Shown here piece after piece: positions 27,901 through 37,806 of a stretch of 64,000 nucleotides of DNA (positions within the stretch are counted from its first letter, which is position 1; each line of letters opens with the position of its first letter). The notes beneath the pieces are model-generated. The model was not told the origin of the DNA, searched no databases, and was given only the letters and a program-made list of their open reading frames with translations. This stretch comes from Parelaphostrongylus tenuis. Its lineage: Eukaryota; Nematoda; Chromadorea; Rhabditida; Metastrongylidae. The position numbers were made by a program, and so were the translations under genes. Location: assembly GCA_019055375.1 (NCBI GenBank), contig JAHQIW010000608.1, forward strand, positions 1-64,000, given 5' to 3'.

Positions 27901-30900
27901 GCTGAAAATCAATTAGTGGAGCGAATACACGACCAGTTTGGCTCACAACCTAAGTTGAATTCCGATCTTAAATCAAAGATATTCAACACCTCGGAAGATT
28001 CTGGCATCGACGAAAGTGTACAGTCATCTAGACTATCTGTTAATGATATATCTCCTCAAACGGCGTCTGAAAAATCCCCTGTTGAGGGGATTTCCTCACC
28101 CTGCACTTCAGTTATTGCAAAGGCTCATCCACAGCTCTTGTCCACTGTTCAAAATAAAAAAGCATCCAAAAACCTTTTCGATTCATTGAGACCGAAACAG
28201 GGGCGTTTTTTTCCCAAAAAATTTTTGGCAAGAAGAAGCCGAGCGAAAGACAACGCTCGAAATCACTTGGAGAGTCCACAGTGTTATCTACAGGTTTGTC
28301 AATTTGTTTTTTTTTGTGTCCTGTTTTATTGTTCGAACAGATCAAATTACTTTTGAGCACGGAGCTTTGATGGGAGAATTACATTTATAACAACGTTTTG
28401 TTCCGAACATCATCGTTTTAGAGCAATTTTTTGGAAATTTTTGCTCAGATCAGAAAAAAAAACTTCGCACCTCTATCTCATATATGATTTTTCTCAATTA
28501 CTTCGAATATCGCTGCACTAGTGAGACCTGGATGAGTATATGTGATACACGTGATACATTTCTAAGTACGAAAGGATTTCAGCTCAGTCTTGCATAAGTT
28601 CTCCAGCTTTATGCCAATTTTCGTACAAGGGTATTTTTCGGTTATAAGGAAGTGAATGAATATTCAGCCTTATTCAGTTGTACAAGAGTTTTCCATAGGA
28701 GTGTTGGTAATCATTTGAAAGCTTAAATCTTTGGCTAGAGCCTTACATGACCGGTTTTTGAAAAGACGCTTTTATAGCCCTGTAAAGTTCAAAATAAAAT
28801 CATGTTCCACACGTGCAATTTCTTGCCGTACAAAGCTCTTTTTAAGGTTATTAGTAATCATTCGACAGCTTAAGATTCAAGTGCTTATTTTCTGATAGGA
28901 CCATTTCCCTGCAGTGCAGGAGGAAAAGTAGGATCAAATTCACATACGCGGGTTAGTGGATTTTGGTTTTTCTACGGAGTGGAAGCGCGGGTCGCAAGGC
29001 GGATGTGGTCGTTTAAACACGCCTGTCGATCGACTGGCCCTTCTGCTGGTCATATGAAAGTACGCTTATGTTATCCAATTAGGGATTGTTTCTTGAAACT
29101 CCATGTTACAGTCTGACTCTATTACTGAAAGATTTTCTCTATGCGTTCATGTGCTTTTCGAGTTTCCAGCGAAGTAATATCTGAGTTGCGCTGCCGATGT
29201 AAAACATAATTTCATTTTGTATGTCAAAGCGTTAAAAAAAAGTCTTGGAAAATGGCTATGTGCGGCTTTAGCTAGAGATTCACGAATTTGCGAATGATCA
29301 CTAACACTATTATGGAGATTTTTGTATACCGAATGAGGTTGAATATTCATTTGTTTCTACATAGCGGAAAAAAGTCCGTACAAGACACCTTTTTATTTCT
29401 ACGAATGGTTGATGTGATTATAAAAAAAATAATTTTCAATTGAATCATTTCAATAATAAAAGTCAAGAAGGTTCCAGTCCAGTGTTCCGAGTTTCACTCA
29501 AATTGTGGGTTGTTACTAAGCGATCTTCTCATTCATTTTATGAATAATTTCTTCATTATTTGAATTTCTCTGCTGAATTAGTTTCCAAATTCACAATATA
29601 TCTCGGTTTCTTTGGAACGAAACACGGTTGTTAATCTTTGCACAGTCGGTTTTGAACCTTTCCGCCTCACCCTGCTATCAGGAAATTACTAGAAATTAGT
29701 AATAAAATGATTACCCTTTCGACAAATTTTTGTTATTATCTTGTGCTAATATAGCTAAAGTATATGTGAATAGGTAAACCTTTTTGTGATTTAGAAAATG
29801 CCAAGAGTACACGGTAGTAAAGCTTTGATTTCCATATAACAATTATGCTATGCGCTGGATTGGCACCCTCAAAATTTGTTTTATCTTTAGTGAAATGTTT
29901 CGAATCGTCTTTTTCTACTTATTTCTCTAATCTATACGTTTATGAACGAATCTGCACATGACCGCGAGTTTGGTCTTCTAATCTGATGTGATCACAGTGC
30001 CGTGTGAAATCTGTGATCCGTTCAAGACTACATAAATTTTTCGCGCGAGACGAAGCGAAATCGTGCGGCGCGCTGCAGTGGCATTGTGTAATTTTCTGGA
30101 AAATTTTAGACTCTTACCAGCATTTAAGGTGGTTTGAAGGCCAGTAATAGATAGTAGTAATAGTGATATCAGTAGTTAAATAATTTCCATATTTCTATCA
30201 CAATGTGCCAATATCAAACTTTCCGCTGCTGCGCGTTGCGCGGCGATCAGTGGCCTTTACAGGGAACACATGGCGCTGAACGGGTTGAAGCGTACTTTTT
30301 TTGTTGGAGTCAATCTTTTTTCGCATCTATCGTTGACCCACCTTTCCAGTTGGTTTTACATTATTATACGTGCCGGAAATCTGCATTAGTGACACGGAGC
30401 AGACTTGTAATATCTTGCTTCATCTTGATTTATCAAGAAAATAATGGTAACATTCTGATGGCCTATCAGAATTGTTCAGAAGCAGAAACTTTATTAGAAT
30501 AAATAATCGGACGTTCCTACCGAGCCAGGTTTCCGGGCGTGAGTTGGTACTAGCTGTCTGTAGTCGTTTTTGATTGAACATCTTGTCAATTGCGTTACTC
30601 AAAAGTATAAGTTCAATTGCTACATTTTAAATTGCTCAGCTTCTTTTTCAGTGTCTTTCCTTCATTTATAGTCGTAGATTATATTGGATTTTGTTCTCCT
30701 TCACTTCGGAATTTGAATGTAGACTTATCATATTTCCCCCTTACAGTGAGCTATCTATGACTCAAATCATCTAGCATTAAAGTAAATAGTTGAACTGCTT
30801 ATCATGTATGATATGGTTCCAATGACCCAAATGTATCTATGGTAGTTTTGATTTGTTTCTGTTAATGTTGTTGTTTTCATTCGTATTCGCTACTCCTATC

Positions 30901-33137
30901 TACCTTCATTAATGTGTTCGCGACAAGGATGCTTTCTTGACAACAAAGAATGAATTATCTAAAGCAGAGTATTGGTAAAGCTTTTGCGAAGTGCGTTTTC
31001 CACATATAATTGCGGTTGTACGAACGTAAAATTCAGATTATAGCGCAAACTTACCGCTAATTTGTAGAGCAAGTCGTGTGAAAGTGATCAATCTGGGGAG
31101 CCAGCAAGACATTGGTACTAGAAAAATATTGTCAAAATTGTCGAATTTTCAATCAAGTTAAACGATTTCAGGCGATCGGCCGTCGCCTGGATTTGGATCG
31201 TTATTAAACAGAGAATGGGAGATAGTCACGGTTCGCGAAATGTGCCGTCGGCTTTCGCTCGACGAAGCCGACCAATTGGAGATGCCAATCCCCGAAGGAG
31301 CATCCCAATCGCAAATTCTTGATGAACTGATGATTCGACAGGTAAGACAACGGCTCTTGAGAACGAAGTTGTAAACAAAAACTTAAACTGGGTAATCAGC
31401 GATGGCTGTGATGCAGGTTGTTGGATAGAATGTTAAGGGGCTGGTTCAACCATCCTTTTGCTCTTATGCAATCATAAGGGAACGCTAGTTGAGTGGTCTC
31501 TAAAATTCTGCTGATATTCTTCTCGATTAGAATTCTGTATCATTCACTAGGAACGCAAAATCCTTACTCAGTAGATAACAGCACACGGAATGTGCAAAGA
31601 TCTTTGCGGCAATAAATGCTAGGAAACGAATTCATGCAATAAGCGTTGGGATTCGCACAATGTGTTGATGGGGCATGTAAAACAGCTAAAAATAAGTTGG
31701 CGACTCCCTCAACCAAACCTGATTTACATGCCGTCTCACACGTGGTTCACACGAAAGTAAGCCCAATATTTTTTCCGTTAGGGAGGAGCTTTTTTAATCC
31801 ATCATAATTTTACGGTCTTACGAATCATTTCAAGCTATGAACATCAATCAGTGTTTCGAAGTAATAAGGAAAGAAATCCGTGAAACATCTATTTTCGCGT
31901 TGTTTTGTCCAGAAGCATCTTTTTGTTGATGAATGTTTTCATTATTCCTGTTAGTTGGGTTTGATACATAGGAAAGTAAGTGAATCTGTGAAGTATAACT
32001 AACTGTGATTTCTAGAAGAAAGTGGAGAAGTTTTATATTTTCTACATTTAAGATTATGGAAATTCTCCCTCCTCGTGCTGAAGGTTACCCTTGGGTGAGC
32101 ATCTACAACTCAGAAAAGCATGGTTTCTCACTAACTACGTTTTATAGGTAAGTCTACTACTGCTCAACGTCAGCAATTTCTTTTGTTAATTTGACTTTTA
32201 AAACATCACAAAAATTTTTGTCTATGGAAAATGTTATCGTACTCAACGTTACATCCTTCTAACGAATGTTTGGAGTTTGCCGAAAAACTGTACATGTGCT
32301 CAAAATTGCTATAACTATTGTTGAAATAGTTCAAGCAAAACAGTGATCGAATTCAGTAAACAGTCGGTTATTACGTGACATGAATAGGAATAACAGGAAT
32401 ATAGGAATAGGAATAAGAGATAAGTCATATTATAATCCATCAGAAATGTACTTCATGTGATACTCTCCGAATTTTATTGTACGTATGAGTTCATTTTCAG
32501 AAAAATGATCGAATTCGATGAGGAATTCGATCTGTCGCCGGTGCTGCTTATCATTCGCGACACTCGTGAACACGTGTTCGGCGCCGTTGTATCTGGGGCA
32601 ATTCGACCATCCGACTACTACACAGGCACAGGAGATTCGTCCCTTCTTTGGCGATTCTTAGGGGAAGTTCCACATACAAGGTTCGCTTTAGTATTTCATC
32701 ACTACTAGAATACTTCCCAAATTCTTCAACCGATCATTTTTTGAACGGTTGCCTTTTGTTCATTCTAGTCCCTTTTTTTCAGAGAATTGCGGCAGTACGG
32801 TTGGACTGGCGAGAATCAGTTTTTCGTCAACGCCGCGAAGGATTCTTTGTCGATTGGTGCCGGAGGTGGCCATTGTGGAATATGGCTCGACGGTTGGTTT
32901 TGGGCATCTCTGTGATATGATATTATTTCTGCTTAGCAGTTTGTTTATTTTTGTCCTGCTAAATATCCGTTTCATATCATTTCAGCCGACCTTAACCGTG
33001 GTCGATCACAGCGTTGCGACACTTTTGATAACGAACCGCTGGCTGGCGAAAAGGAAGATTTTATTGTTCAGTTCATTGAAGCGTTTGGATTTCCGTATGT
33101 AATGTCTGCATTTATGAGAATTTTCTGTGCGAGGTGA
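3638..33137 (+). CDS. lmd-3: OXR1/NCOA7-family TLDc protein, 3' portion (11 exons, 5' exons beyond window)
   Basis: Join of exons 3638-3753, 7336-7414, 8388-8538, 8892-8973, 9423-9498, 13532-13646, 31172-31341, 32053-32147, 32501-32680, 32783-32892 and 32986-33137. All splice phases agree, giving 441 residues plus stop. Residues 1-140 are charged and coiled-coil-like, then acidic and disordered. Residues about 140-165 read KREFWYAVPR...QWSPDKYG, matching the block before the linker in OXR1/NCOA7. GFIVLD and REWEIVTV follow, as in vertebrate homologues. Residues about 264-433 are a full TLDc domain: [54 protein letters not shown] and KEDFIV. Known role of the family: protection from oxidative stress and binding to the V-ATPase. 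The LysM and GRAM-like modules usual in long isoforms were not found and probably lie to the left of the window. Splice sites are predicted by eye. Confidence 0.92.
5579..5960. repeat. Dispersed repeat pair, copy 1 (uninterrupted)
   Basis: Shares stretches such as gttctgtatatctgtagag and cgaaaatttg...gagttc with 6110-6720, and later tgattgcgtagtaa with tgattgcgcagtaa. This copy lacks both insertions seen in copy 2 and so serves as the empty-site reference. Confidence 0.7.
6168..6274 (-). mobile_element. RTE LINE, 3'-end fragment with 11-bp target-site duplication
   Basis: The reverse complement matches the 3' end of the RTE copy at about 53930-54070 (gcacgcgataggg, tgttgctggt, tcgag..acttgacga). 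It is flanked by identical TCAAATGCACT at 6157-6167 and 6275-6285. The homologous copy at 5579 shows one diverged version of that target and no insert. Confidence 0.85.
6465..6585. mobile_element. Mariner-type MITE (MADE1-like termini)
   Basis: A 121-bp element whose 20-bp terminal inverted repeats match at 19 positions (ttggtgcaaaagtaactgcg on the left; on the right, inverted, ttggtacaaaagtaactgcg). These closely resemble termini of the Hsmar1/MADE1 mariner lineage. The interior has no ORF. Confidence 0.85.
7336..7414 (+). CDS. lmd-3: TLDc gene, exon b
   Basis: The acceptor is cttaag and the donor TTG|gtcagt. It begins with one base and ends in phase 0. It encodes an acidic segment with [17 protein letters not shown]. 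The acceptor is weaker than the others (AAG rather than CAG). A second AG 8 bases downstream would break the frame with exon a. Confidence 0.6.
8388..8538 (+). CDS. lmd-3: TLDc gene, exon c
   Basis: Acceptor ttatag, donor GGAG|gttttc; phase 0 in, phase 1 out. It encodes about 50 residues including [18 protein letters not shown] and [13 protein letters not shown]. It joins exon d as L-G-G-S, with the Gly codon split across the junction. Confidence 0.75.
8892..8973 (+). CDS. lmd-3: TLDc gene, exon d
   Basis: Acceptor ttttag, donor TG|gtaggt. The exon ends KLKREF plus the first two bases of a Trp codon that is completed by exon e. This forms the EFWYAVP block that corresponds to EYWFAVP in OXR1 and NCOA7. 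Confidence 0.85.
9423..9498 (+). CDS. lmd-3: TLDc gene, exon e (YAVP...QWSP block)
   Basis: Acceptor tttaag, strong donor CAG|gtgagt. It encodes [20 protein letters not shown], one of the most conserved non-TLDc stretches of OXR1/NCOA7 (WFAVP....DHLY.FF.QWSP). This exon identifies the upstream exon chain as part of the TLDc gene. Confidence 0.93.
9499..13531. other. TLDc intron
   Basis: A 4-kb AT-rich intron. It holds an exon-like 86-bp ORF at 10302-10387 that does not fit the phase. Nothing else was recognised. Confidence 0.5.
13532..13646 (+). CDS. lmd-3: TLDc gene, exon f (GFIVL block)
   Basis: Acceptor ccttcag, donor TCTG|gtgggt; phase 0 in, phase 1 out. It encodes a Ser/Asp-rich linker and then [13 protein letters not shown], matching the GFIVV segment of OXR1. 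Its last base joins GC of the exon at 31172 to make Gly, so a 17.5-kb intron is skipped in frame. Confidence 0.88.
13647..19480. other. First part of the 17.5-kb TLDc intron
   Basis: AT-rich. It contains a phase-compatible exon-like ORF at 16577-16668, and minus-strand ORF fragments between 17147 and 18894 that look like decayed coding sequence of unknown origin. A TA-rich tract begins at 18885. Confidence 0.5.
18885..19275. repeat. TA-rich microsatellite tract
   Basis: A (TA)n run at 18888-18932, (TTTA)n at about 18947-18982, then an irregular TATA/TACATA/TATGTA tract to about 19275. It has no coding character. Confidence 0.95.
19490..20960 (+). mobile_element. Decayed RTE-type LINE copy
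   Basis: Three segments align with the fuller copy at 51740-54085: 19490-19790 (linker before the RT domain), 20135-20480 (RT domain, including a TVSPTSF stretch and [11 protein letters not shown]), and 20480-20960 (C-terminal region). There are stop codons and frame shifts throughout. A GC-rich stretch at 19950-20050 does not belong to the LINE. Confidence 0.85.
23713..24025 (+). CDS. Unassigned ORF/exon in the TLDc intron, possible terminal exon
   Basis: This ORF of 103 codons opens behind a tacag acceptor at 23712 and ends in TAA at 24023. AATAAA follows at 24036, and a strong donor-like TGA|gtgagta directly abuts the stop. The product is polar, with [20 protein letters not shown] and [20 protein letters not shown], the latter probably helical. 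No family was recognised. Its entry phase (two bases needed) does not fit the TLDc exon at 13646 (one base supplied), so it cannot be a simple cassette of that gene. It could belong to an alternative-promoter transcript, a nested gene, or be chance. Confidence 0.45.
24026..27653. other. TLDc intron between the two unassigned ORFs
   Basis: Holds the mariner pseudogene at about 25980-26560 and a cluster of TGACCTT motifs at 25491-25624; otherwise nothing recognised. Confidence 0.5.
25980..26560 (-). pseudogene. Mariner transposase pseudogene (N-terminal half)
   Basis: On the minus strand and across frame shifts the sequence has [16 protein letters not shown], then [19 protein letters not shown], then [16 protein letters not shown] and KTTELFLRL. 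These match, in order, the helix-turn-helix region, the GRP(R/S)E.D motif and the ...RR.D.C..LL...... block of mariner transposases. The catalytic domain and the termini were not found. Confidence 0.72.
27654..28293 (+). CDS. Unassigned 213-codon ORF/exon in the TLDc intron
   Basis: The longest ORF in the window. It has a good acceptor (ccgttgcag) and donor (CTACAG|gtttgt), and the first ATG is at 27679. The product is Ser/Pro-rich and basic at the N-terminus ([16 protein letters not shown]), then has [20 protein letters not shown], an acidic SEDSGIDES motif, and a basic C-terminal part with [14 protein letters not shown]. It looks intrinsically disordered. It leaves in phase 0, whereas the next TLDc exon (31172) needs phase 1, so at least one unseen exon would have to intervene. 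An alternative first exon for a short TLDc isoform is one explanation, since vertebrate OXR1 and NCOA7 make such isoforms. An independent nested gene is another. Confidence 0.6.
28294..31171. other. End of the long TLDc intron
   Basis: No exon of the length and phase needed to link 28293 to 31172 was found. It contains one copy of a dispersed repeat (28913-29310). Confidence 0.5.
28913..29310 (+). repeat. Dispersed repeat, copy A
   Basis: Shares cacatacgcggg, tatgcgttcatgtgcttttcg and a following gaagtaat segment, in the same order and orientation, with 61974-62390. Diverged; class unknown. No terminal repeats seen. Confidence 0.6.
31172..31341 (+). CDS. lmd-3: TLDc gene, exon g (REWEIVTV block)
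   Basis: Acceptor gatttcag, donor CAG|gtaaga. It encodes [18 protein letters not shown] and an acidic helix leading into the TLDc domain. This corresponds to REWEVVSV in OXR1 and SWEIITV in NCOA7. Confidence 0.93.
32053..32147 (+). CDS. lmd-3: TLDc gene, exon h (start of TLDc domain)
   Basis: Acceptor atttaag, donor AG|gtaagt. It encodes [14 protein letters not shown] and [10 protein letters not shown], the canonical opening of the TLDc fold (LP.R..GYPW...HG.SL.TLYR). Confidence 0.97.
32501..32680 (+). CDS. lmd-3: TLDc gene, exon i
   Basis: Acceptor ttttcag, donor AG|gttcgc. It encodes [20 protein letters not shown] and the [16 protein letters not shown] segment, equivalent to the VFGA and YGTGETF regions of other TLDc domains. 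Confidence 0.97.
32783..32892 (+). CDS. lmd-3: TLDc gene, exon j
   Basis: The acceptor tttttttcag follows a long pyrimidine run; the donor is G|gttggt. It encodes [20 protein letters not shown] and [12 protein letters not shown], the glycine-rich core of the TLDc domain. Confidence 0.97.
32986..33137 (+). CDS. lmd-3: TLDc gene, terminal exon k
   Basis: Acceptor atttcag. It encodes [19 protein letters not shown] and [14 protein letters not shown], the end of the TLDc domain, then 13 extra residues before TGA at 33135. Family members usually stop just after the equivalent of AFGF. A good donor (CC|gtatgt at 33095) lies there, so a further tiny last exon is possible. The first clear AATAAA downstream is at 33824. 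Confidence 0.9.
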
Positions 33138-34927
33138 AGCATTCACCTACCGCCGCGGCGCGTTCGTTATTCGCGTCCGAGTTTGACCGTGAAAGATTTT
33201 GTGAACTTACGTTGTTTTCTATCCAAAAGGGCACCGAAAACTGCCTTCTTTTGCTTTGAATCTGTGCTAAACAAATCCTGATTGATACCCTATCGTTATT
33301 TGTAAATTCTGAGTAGTTTAATATATTTATTGTTATCGTATAAAACTTATGCGATGTACTTTGCTCTGCTATAAATACATTCATTTGTTCATTATAATTC
33401 ATGCGAGTCGATCGATCGGCTTTTGCACGATTCTGAAGTAATTCTTCCCACTATGTATGCATGACTTAATAGTTGGTTCAAAAAGTAGCTACAGTCTTTG
33501 TTGGGTTGTTGTCTTGTTCATGTTGAGTTTACTAAAACTGCATTATTTTTGCGCTAATTGATATCTGCAATTTTTCCCTATATTATCGTCGACCTATAAT
33601 TTCAGATCGTTTGAATCATTTTATCATTAGTCTTACTTATAGTGCAACAAATGCGTGATATGAGCCCATACAGGTATGATAACCAGACAAATTAGCCGAA
33701 TCCATTTCGTGCTCCATTCCAAATGTGCACTGAGTTGATAATTTATTCATGTACGATTCCCAAGTTATTCTGTGTGGAAGCAATATGGTTGCGTTTGATG
33801 TGACTTTGTGTTTGTCTTCATAGAATAAATATCTTCAAGCTATGTCAGATCATGCCAGGAAAATTCTCAGGAACTTCAAGGATAGGGTCTTCTTAGATTG
33901 TTGGAAAAGGAATGGCTTACTTTGAAAAGTTATGACTCCTTCTAAATGAGAAGCTGTGGAGTCTATTTTTTCTGCCAACGAACGTATCATTCTGAGCTAA
34001 AGACGATCAATTGCCTGAAGCTGTTGCGTGATAAAGATTTCCCCTTGAAATTAATCGTCGAAATAGTTGAGAAAGCAGCAATAGACGGGGGAACAAGGTT
34101 TTTGATACAGAGTTTTGTTACTCATTTTGTTCTTCTATAGTGTTCAAAATGTGATAGAGCATTGTCAGTAGAAATTTTCCATTGTCGATTTGTGGAAACA
34201 TTTGATGCGTGTAATCTCGCGTTCCATCGATATCGGGTCAATACATACCTTATTTTGTCAATTCTTGGGACGTTCTATGCGTTGATTTTTTCTGGTGAAG
34301 ACGGAAACCAACATGAGCATACTTCAATGCAATCTCTGCTTGGGAGAGCTAGGAGCTTTTTTCAACCTCCATACTGAATGTCGTTGCCATTTGTTGCCGC
34401 ATATGGTCACTTTAGGAACACAGCAGTACAACCGAGATATGATAGCGCACAACAAACTTCGTAGTGCCAACCTCGTGATCATTATTAATCCGTACGGCGC
34501 ACTTCTATGGTGCCCTTTTAACTTTCCTTTGTTACCCAAATGAACGTTCACTGATTAGTTTCACTTGGCTCTCCTGCGTTTTTTCGCTTCGCTTCCATTT
34601 GGTAAATTTCAATTACCTAGCAATTGATGGGAGGAAATAAGTTTTGAAAATGACAACCTCGGCAAAATAAATAATAATAGTGTTCCGAAGCGAGGTTATG
34701 AAAAAAAGAACAAAATGTAGCGTTGCGTATCAACCTCGAAAAGGCCTGAAAAATTTTTTAAAAAACCATGTTTCAAATGTTTTAAATGCAAAACTATGAA
34801 AAACAGTCAATTGAAAGATGATATATTATTCGCACCAGTCGCAATGCATCGACTGTACGTACGCTGGTAGTCGTGTTTTTCCCTGCTGTCGGCTATTGCT
34901 ATTTGACGCCTTGCCTCTATACCTTAA
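33138..34927. other. Downstream flank of the TLDc gene
   Basis: Probably 3' UTR and intergenic DNA. AATAAA occurs at 33824-33829. No further gene seen. Confidence 0.5.
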
Positions 34928-35239
34928 TTTCGAGTGTTTTATTAAGACCACGCTCACATTTCAATATATCTCATAATTATTATTTAAGCCAACATGTCAT
35001 AAGGTCTGTTAATGGGCTCTTGCACAGCCCGGTACACGTGTTTCGACCTTACAGTCTCGTCAGTCGGGCAGAATTTTTTCAGACTAAAAGACGGAGAGTA
35101 CTGCCGACTGACGAAACTGTAAGGTCGAAACACGTGTTTCGGGCGTACAGGCGCCCATTAACATACCACGTGACATATTGGCTCAAATATAATTGCGAGA
35201 CATTGAAGTTTGAGCCTGATCTTAATAAAACACTCGAAA
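34928..35239. mobile_element. Fold-back (palindromic) element, near-complete arms
   Basis: Left arm 34928-35071 and right arm 35101-35239 are inverted repeats of each other at roughly 85% identity by eye, beginning tttcgagtgttttattaaga and ending ...tcgtcagtcggg. Only about 30 bp separates them, so a single strand would fold into a long hairpin. TAA flanks both ends (possible 3-bp target duplication). There is no ORF of its own. Confidence 0.9.
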
Positions 35240-35249
35240 TAATGGTCTA

Positions 35250-35515
35250 ATATTACAGAATTATCAGCCAAAGAGGAATCGAGTGTAGAACACTGTATAT
35301 TCGGTAATAATTTCACTTGACATGCAGTGTGAATCGTTCGGCATCACTTGCTTGCCTCTTTACAGGGAGAGTAGGGGCTCCTGAGAGGATTGGCCCTAGA
35401 CTAAAAGATGAAAGGTTCTGCCCGACTGACGAGACTGTAAGGTCGAAGCACGTGTATCTGGATGTACAAGAGCCTATTAACAGGTCTTACCTCTATCATA
35501 AGGGGCGGCTCTAAT
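35250..35515. mobile_element. Fold-back family, interior plus right arm
   Basis: Matches the interior (agtgtagaacactgtat, atttcacttgacat) and right arm (tctgcccgactgacgagac) of the element at 58522-58911. The left arm is missing. Confidence 0.75.
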
Positions 35516-36940
35516 AATGGCGATACTGCCGAAACGTGCGTAAAACACGAATGTGACGTAACTTAACGTAACAACGTTGAAAGGGCTTGCAACATTTTCA
35601 AGGCCAAGAAGTGAACTTCAAATGTTACACGCAGCAGCGTCTGCTACCAAAATTTTATATACAATTTTTGTTTCACGGGACCCGTAATGACATTAATTGA
35701 GCTCATCCACCACTTCTTATAATCGGTTCCTTCTCTCGAATTCATTGTTCCCAAGGATCTTCGAACTTTTGCTTCGACTTCTCAAGGAGTTCGTTTTTTT
35801 ATGAACGTCGCGAAGTTCTGGTCGAGTCAGTTCTGCTCGCAGTCTTGAATGTAATTAAGGTAAAATGTCTCCACGTGAATTGCAAGAGAGTGTTCAAGTT
35901 AGAGTTACTTCAGCATCTCACTTGCTGAGCAAAACGCATCACTGACCACTCCGCGATCCTAAGCTCATTTATACAAAACCCACTTTCAACTCCAAAGACA
36001 ACAAAATTCGTGCTCATTATCGCATATATATAGTATTTTACAGAGAATACTTCGTTCCCTTTCTTGACTGACCGACGTGTGGAATAGATCGTAATCGTGG
36101 ATCGCTAATACACGAGTCTTACGAGGAAAGCTTCAATTTTGGGATTCCATATGTTCTTCGCATGATATTCTGGATAGCTTTTCCCTGTCTCAAACCGGAT
36201 CATTGCTGAAAGGCTATAAACTGTCAGAGATTGTGGTAGATTGTGGTAGCCAGGGGATAGGATAACAGGATATTAGCAGGATACTAGGACTAGGTCAGGA
36301 TACTAGCGGTCAGCTGCTCTAGCTCAACCAAAGCCCAAATTCCATACTCGGAAGATTATGCTTTTCGTCTTCTGGGATCGACAAGGTATACTGTTTTGTG
36401 AACTGCCCGACAACAAGCAGACAATCAGTGTCGACGTCTATGGGAAATAACCCCGGAAGTTGGTCGCAGCACTGTAAGAGAAGTACGAAATAACTCGTCC
36501 CTCTTCAGGATAGCGCTCGACCTCATATTGCAAAGTCGACTTGCCACATTTTGGAAAAAATAGGCTAAACCGCGGTGTCACATACACCGAACAGCCCTTA
36601 TAATGCCTTATCGAACTATCATCTCTTCCGCTACCTGAAGCAGCATAAGCGGAAGAAAAAATTTCAGAAACAATAACCCACCTCGAAAGTAAACTCACCG
36701 ACTTCTTTGATCGCCATCCTCATCCTTTTATGAGGAAGACATCGAATCTTTGCTTGACAAATGCCTGCATATCTTTGATAATGCCGGTGATTACAATGTT
36801 GATACACTTATTTCTGTAGAAGAACAACAACTGAATCAGCGAAAGTGTCGAAATGCGAGAACAATTGTCGAATAGCCCAATATGTTCACTTACGGACGGC
36901 GGATAGTCTAGCGCGACAGAGAAAGGGAAATCGTTTCCTA
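35516..36940. other. Intergenic, possible decayed coding sequence on minus strand
   Basis: Minus-strand ORFs at 36438-36698 and 36720-36947 and further open stretches to about 36310 look like remnants of one protein, with stops. No family recognised. A micro-duplicated stretch lies at 36225-36310. Confidence 0.4.
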
Positions 36941-37107
36941 GATCCAACCAGGTTTGACAATCAGAGTCATTGACCCGAAAAACTTTCGAATAAAGGTGCA
37001 GTCAATGAAACTAGGCACGACCAGACGTTATATCTTGCTAGACACAGAATTTCCGAGAGCCCTATAAGAACTTTTCAACTAGAATGTTACTTTTTATGAT
37101 AATATTA

Positions 37108-37665
37108 GGTTGGAAAAAAATTTCCACAGTTTGGATGGGAATGCCATTTTTTCGCATGAATCGTGTGTGATTTTCATATCATTTGAAAGGTCTACTTCTT
37201 GTACATCTACTGATATATAATTTGCCTATATCTGCTGCAGAATGAAATTGTCTAGGGAACAAAAGCGTTTGTTGATGCTTTACGAGTACAAATCTCGTCA
37301 AATACTGTGCTGCTCACCGAATCAACAAAGCTTGGGGCGATCGTGCGGTTGGAGAATCAACAGTTCGCGAGCGATTTCGTCAGTCCAAGGCCGGAAATGA
37401 AGAGTTGACCGACAGATCGAGATCCGGAGGCCAACCGAACTTGATGTTGAAGACTTGATTTCTGGTTTGGAAAATGAGCTGTCATCAAGTTCTCGTTAAT
37501 TGGCAGCAGAACTAAGCGTCGTTTCTTATACAACCCTGCTAACCCATCAAAAAGTGGTAAGAAGTGGTGGCCTATATTTTGAAGAACAGTTGTTGTTGTT
37601 TGTTGTCTGAATATATGCATAAATTTTGTATGTTTCATTGAACAATGGAAACTTTTTTTCCAACC
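37108..37665 (+). mobile_element. Internally deleted mariner element A
   Basis: A 558-bp element with terminal inverted repeats starting ggttggaaa, flanked by TA on both sides. It retains an N-terminal transposase segment (LMLYEYKSR, RINKAWGDRAVGESTVRERF) with a frame shift and a stop. The catalytic DD34D domain is absent. Confidence 0.92.
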
Positions 37666-37806
37666 TAGTACAACGTCGACATAAAGAGGCACGTACAGTA
37701 AAACCTATTCCATCTCATCAAATTTTTCACTTCCACCTTTAGAACGTTATACGAACATCAGGACGGATCAATACAGAGTGAAAGTCGGTGGTCGACAATC
37801 ATACTA

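Noticed and set aside
33470..33510. Possible mariner terminus (ttggttcaaaaagtagctac)
   Set aside because: No matching inverted partner was found nearby.
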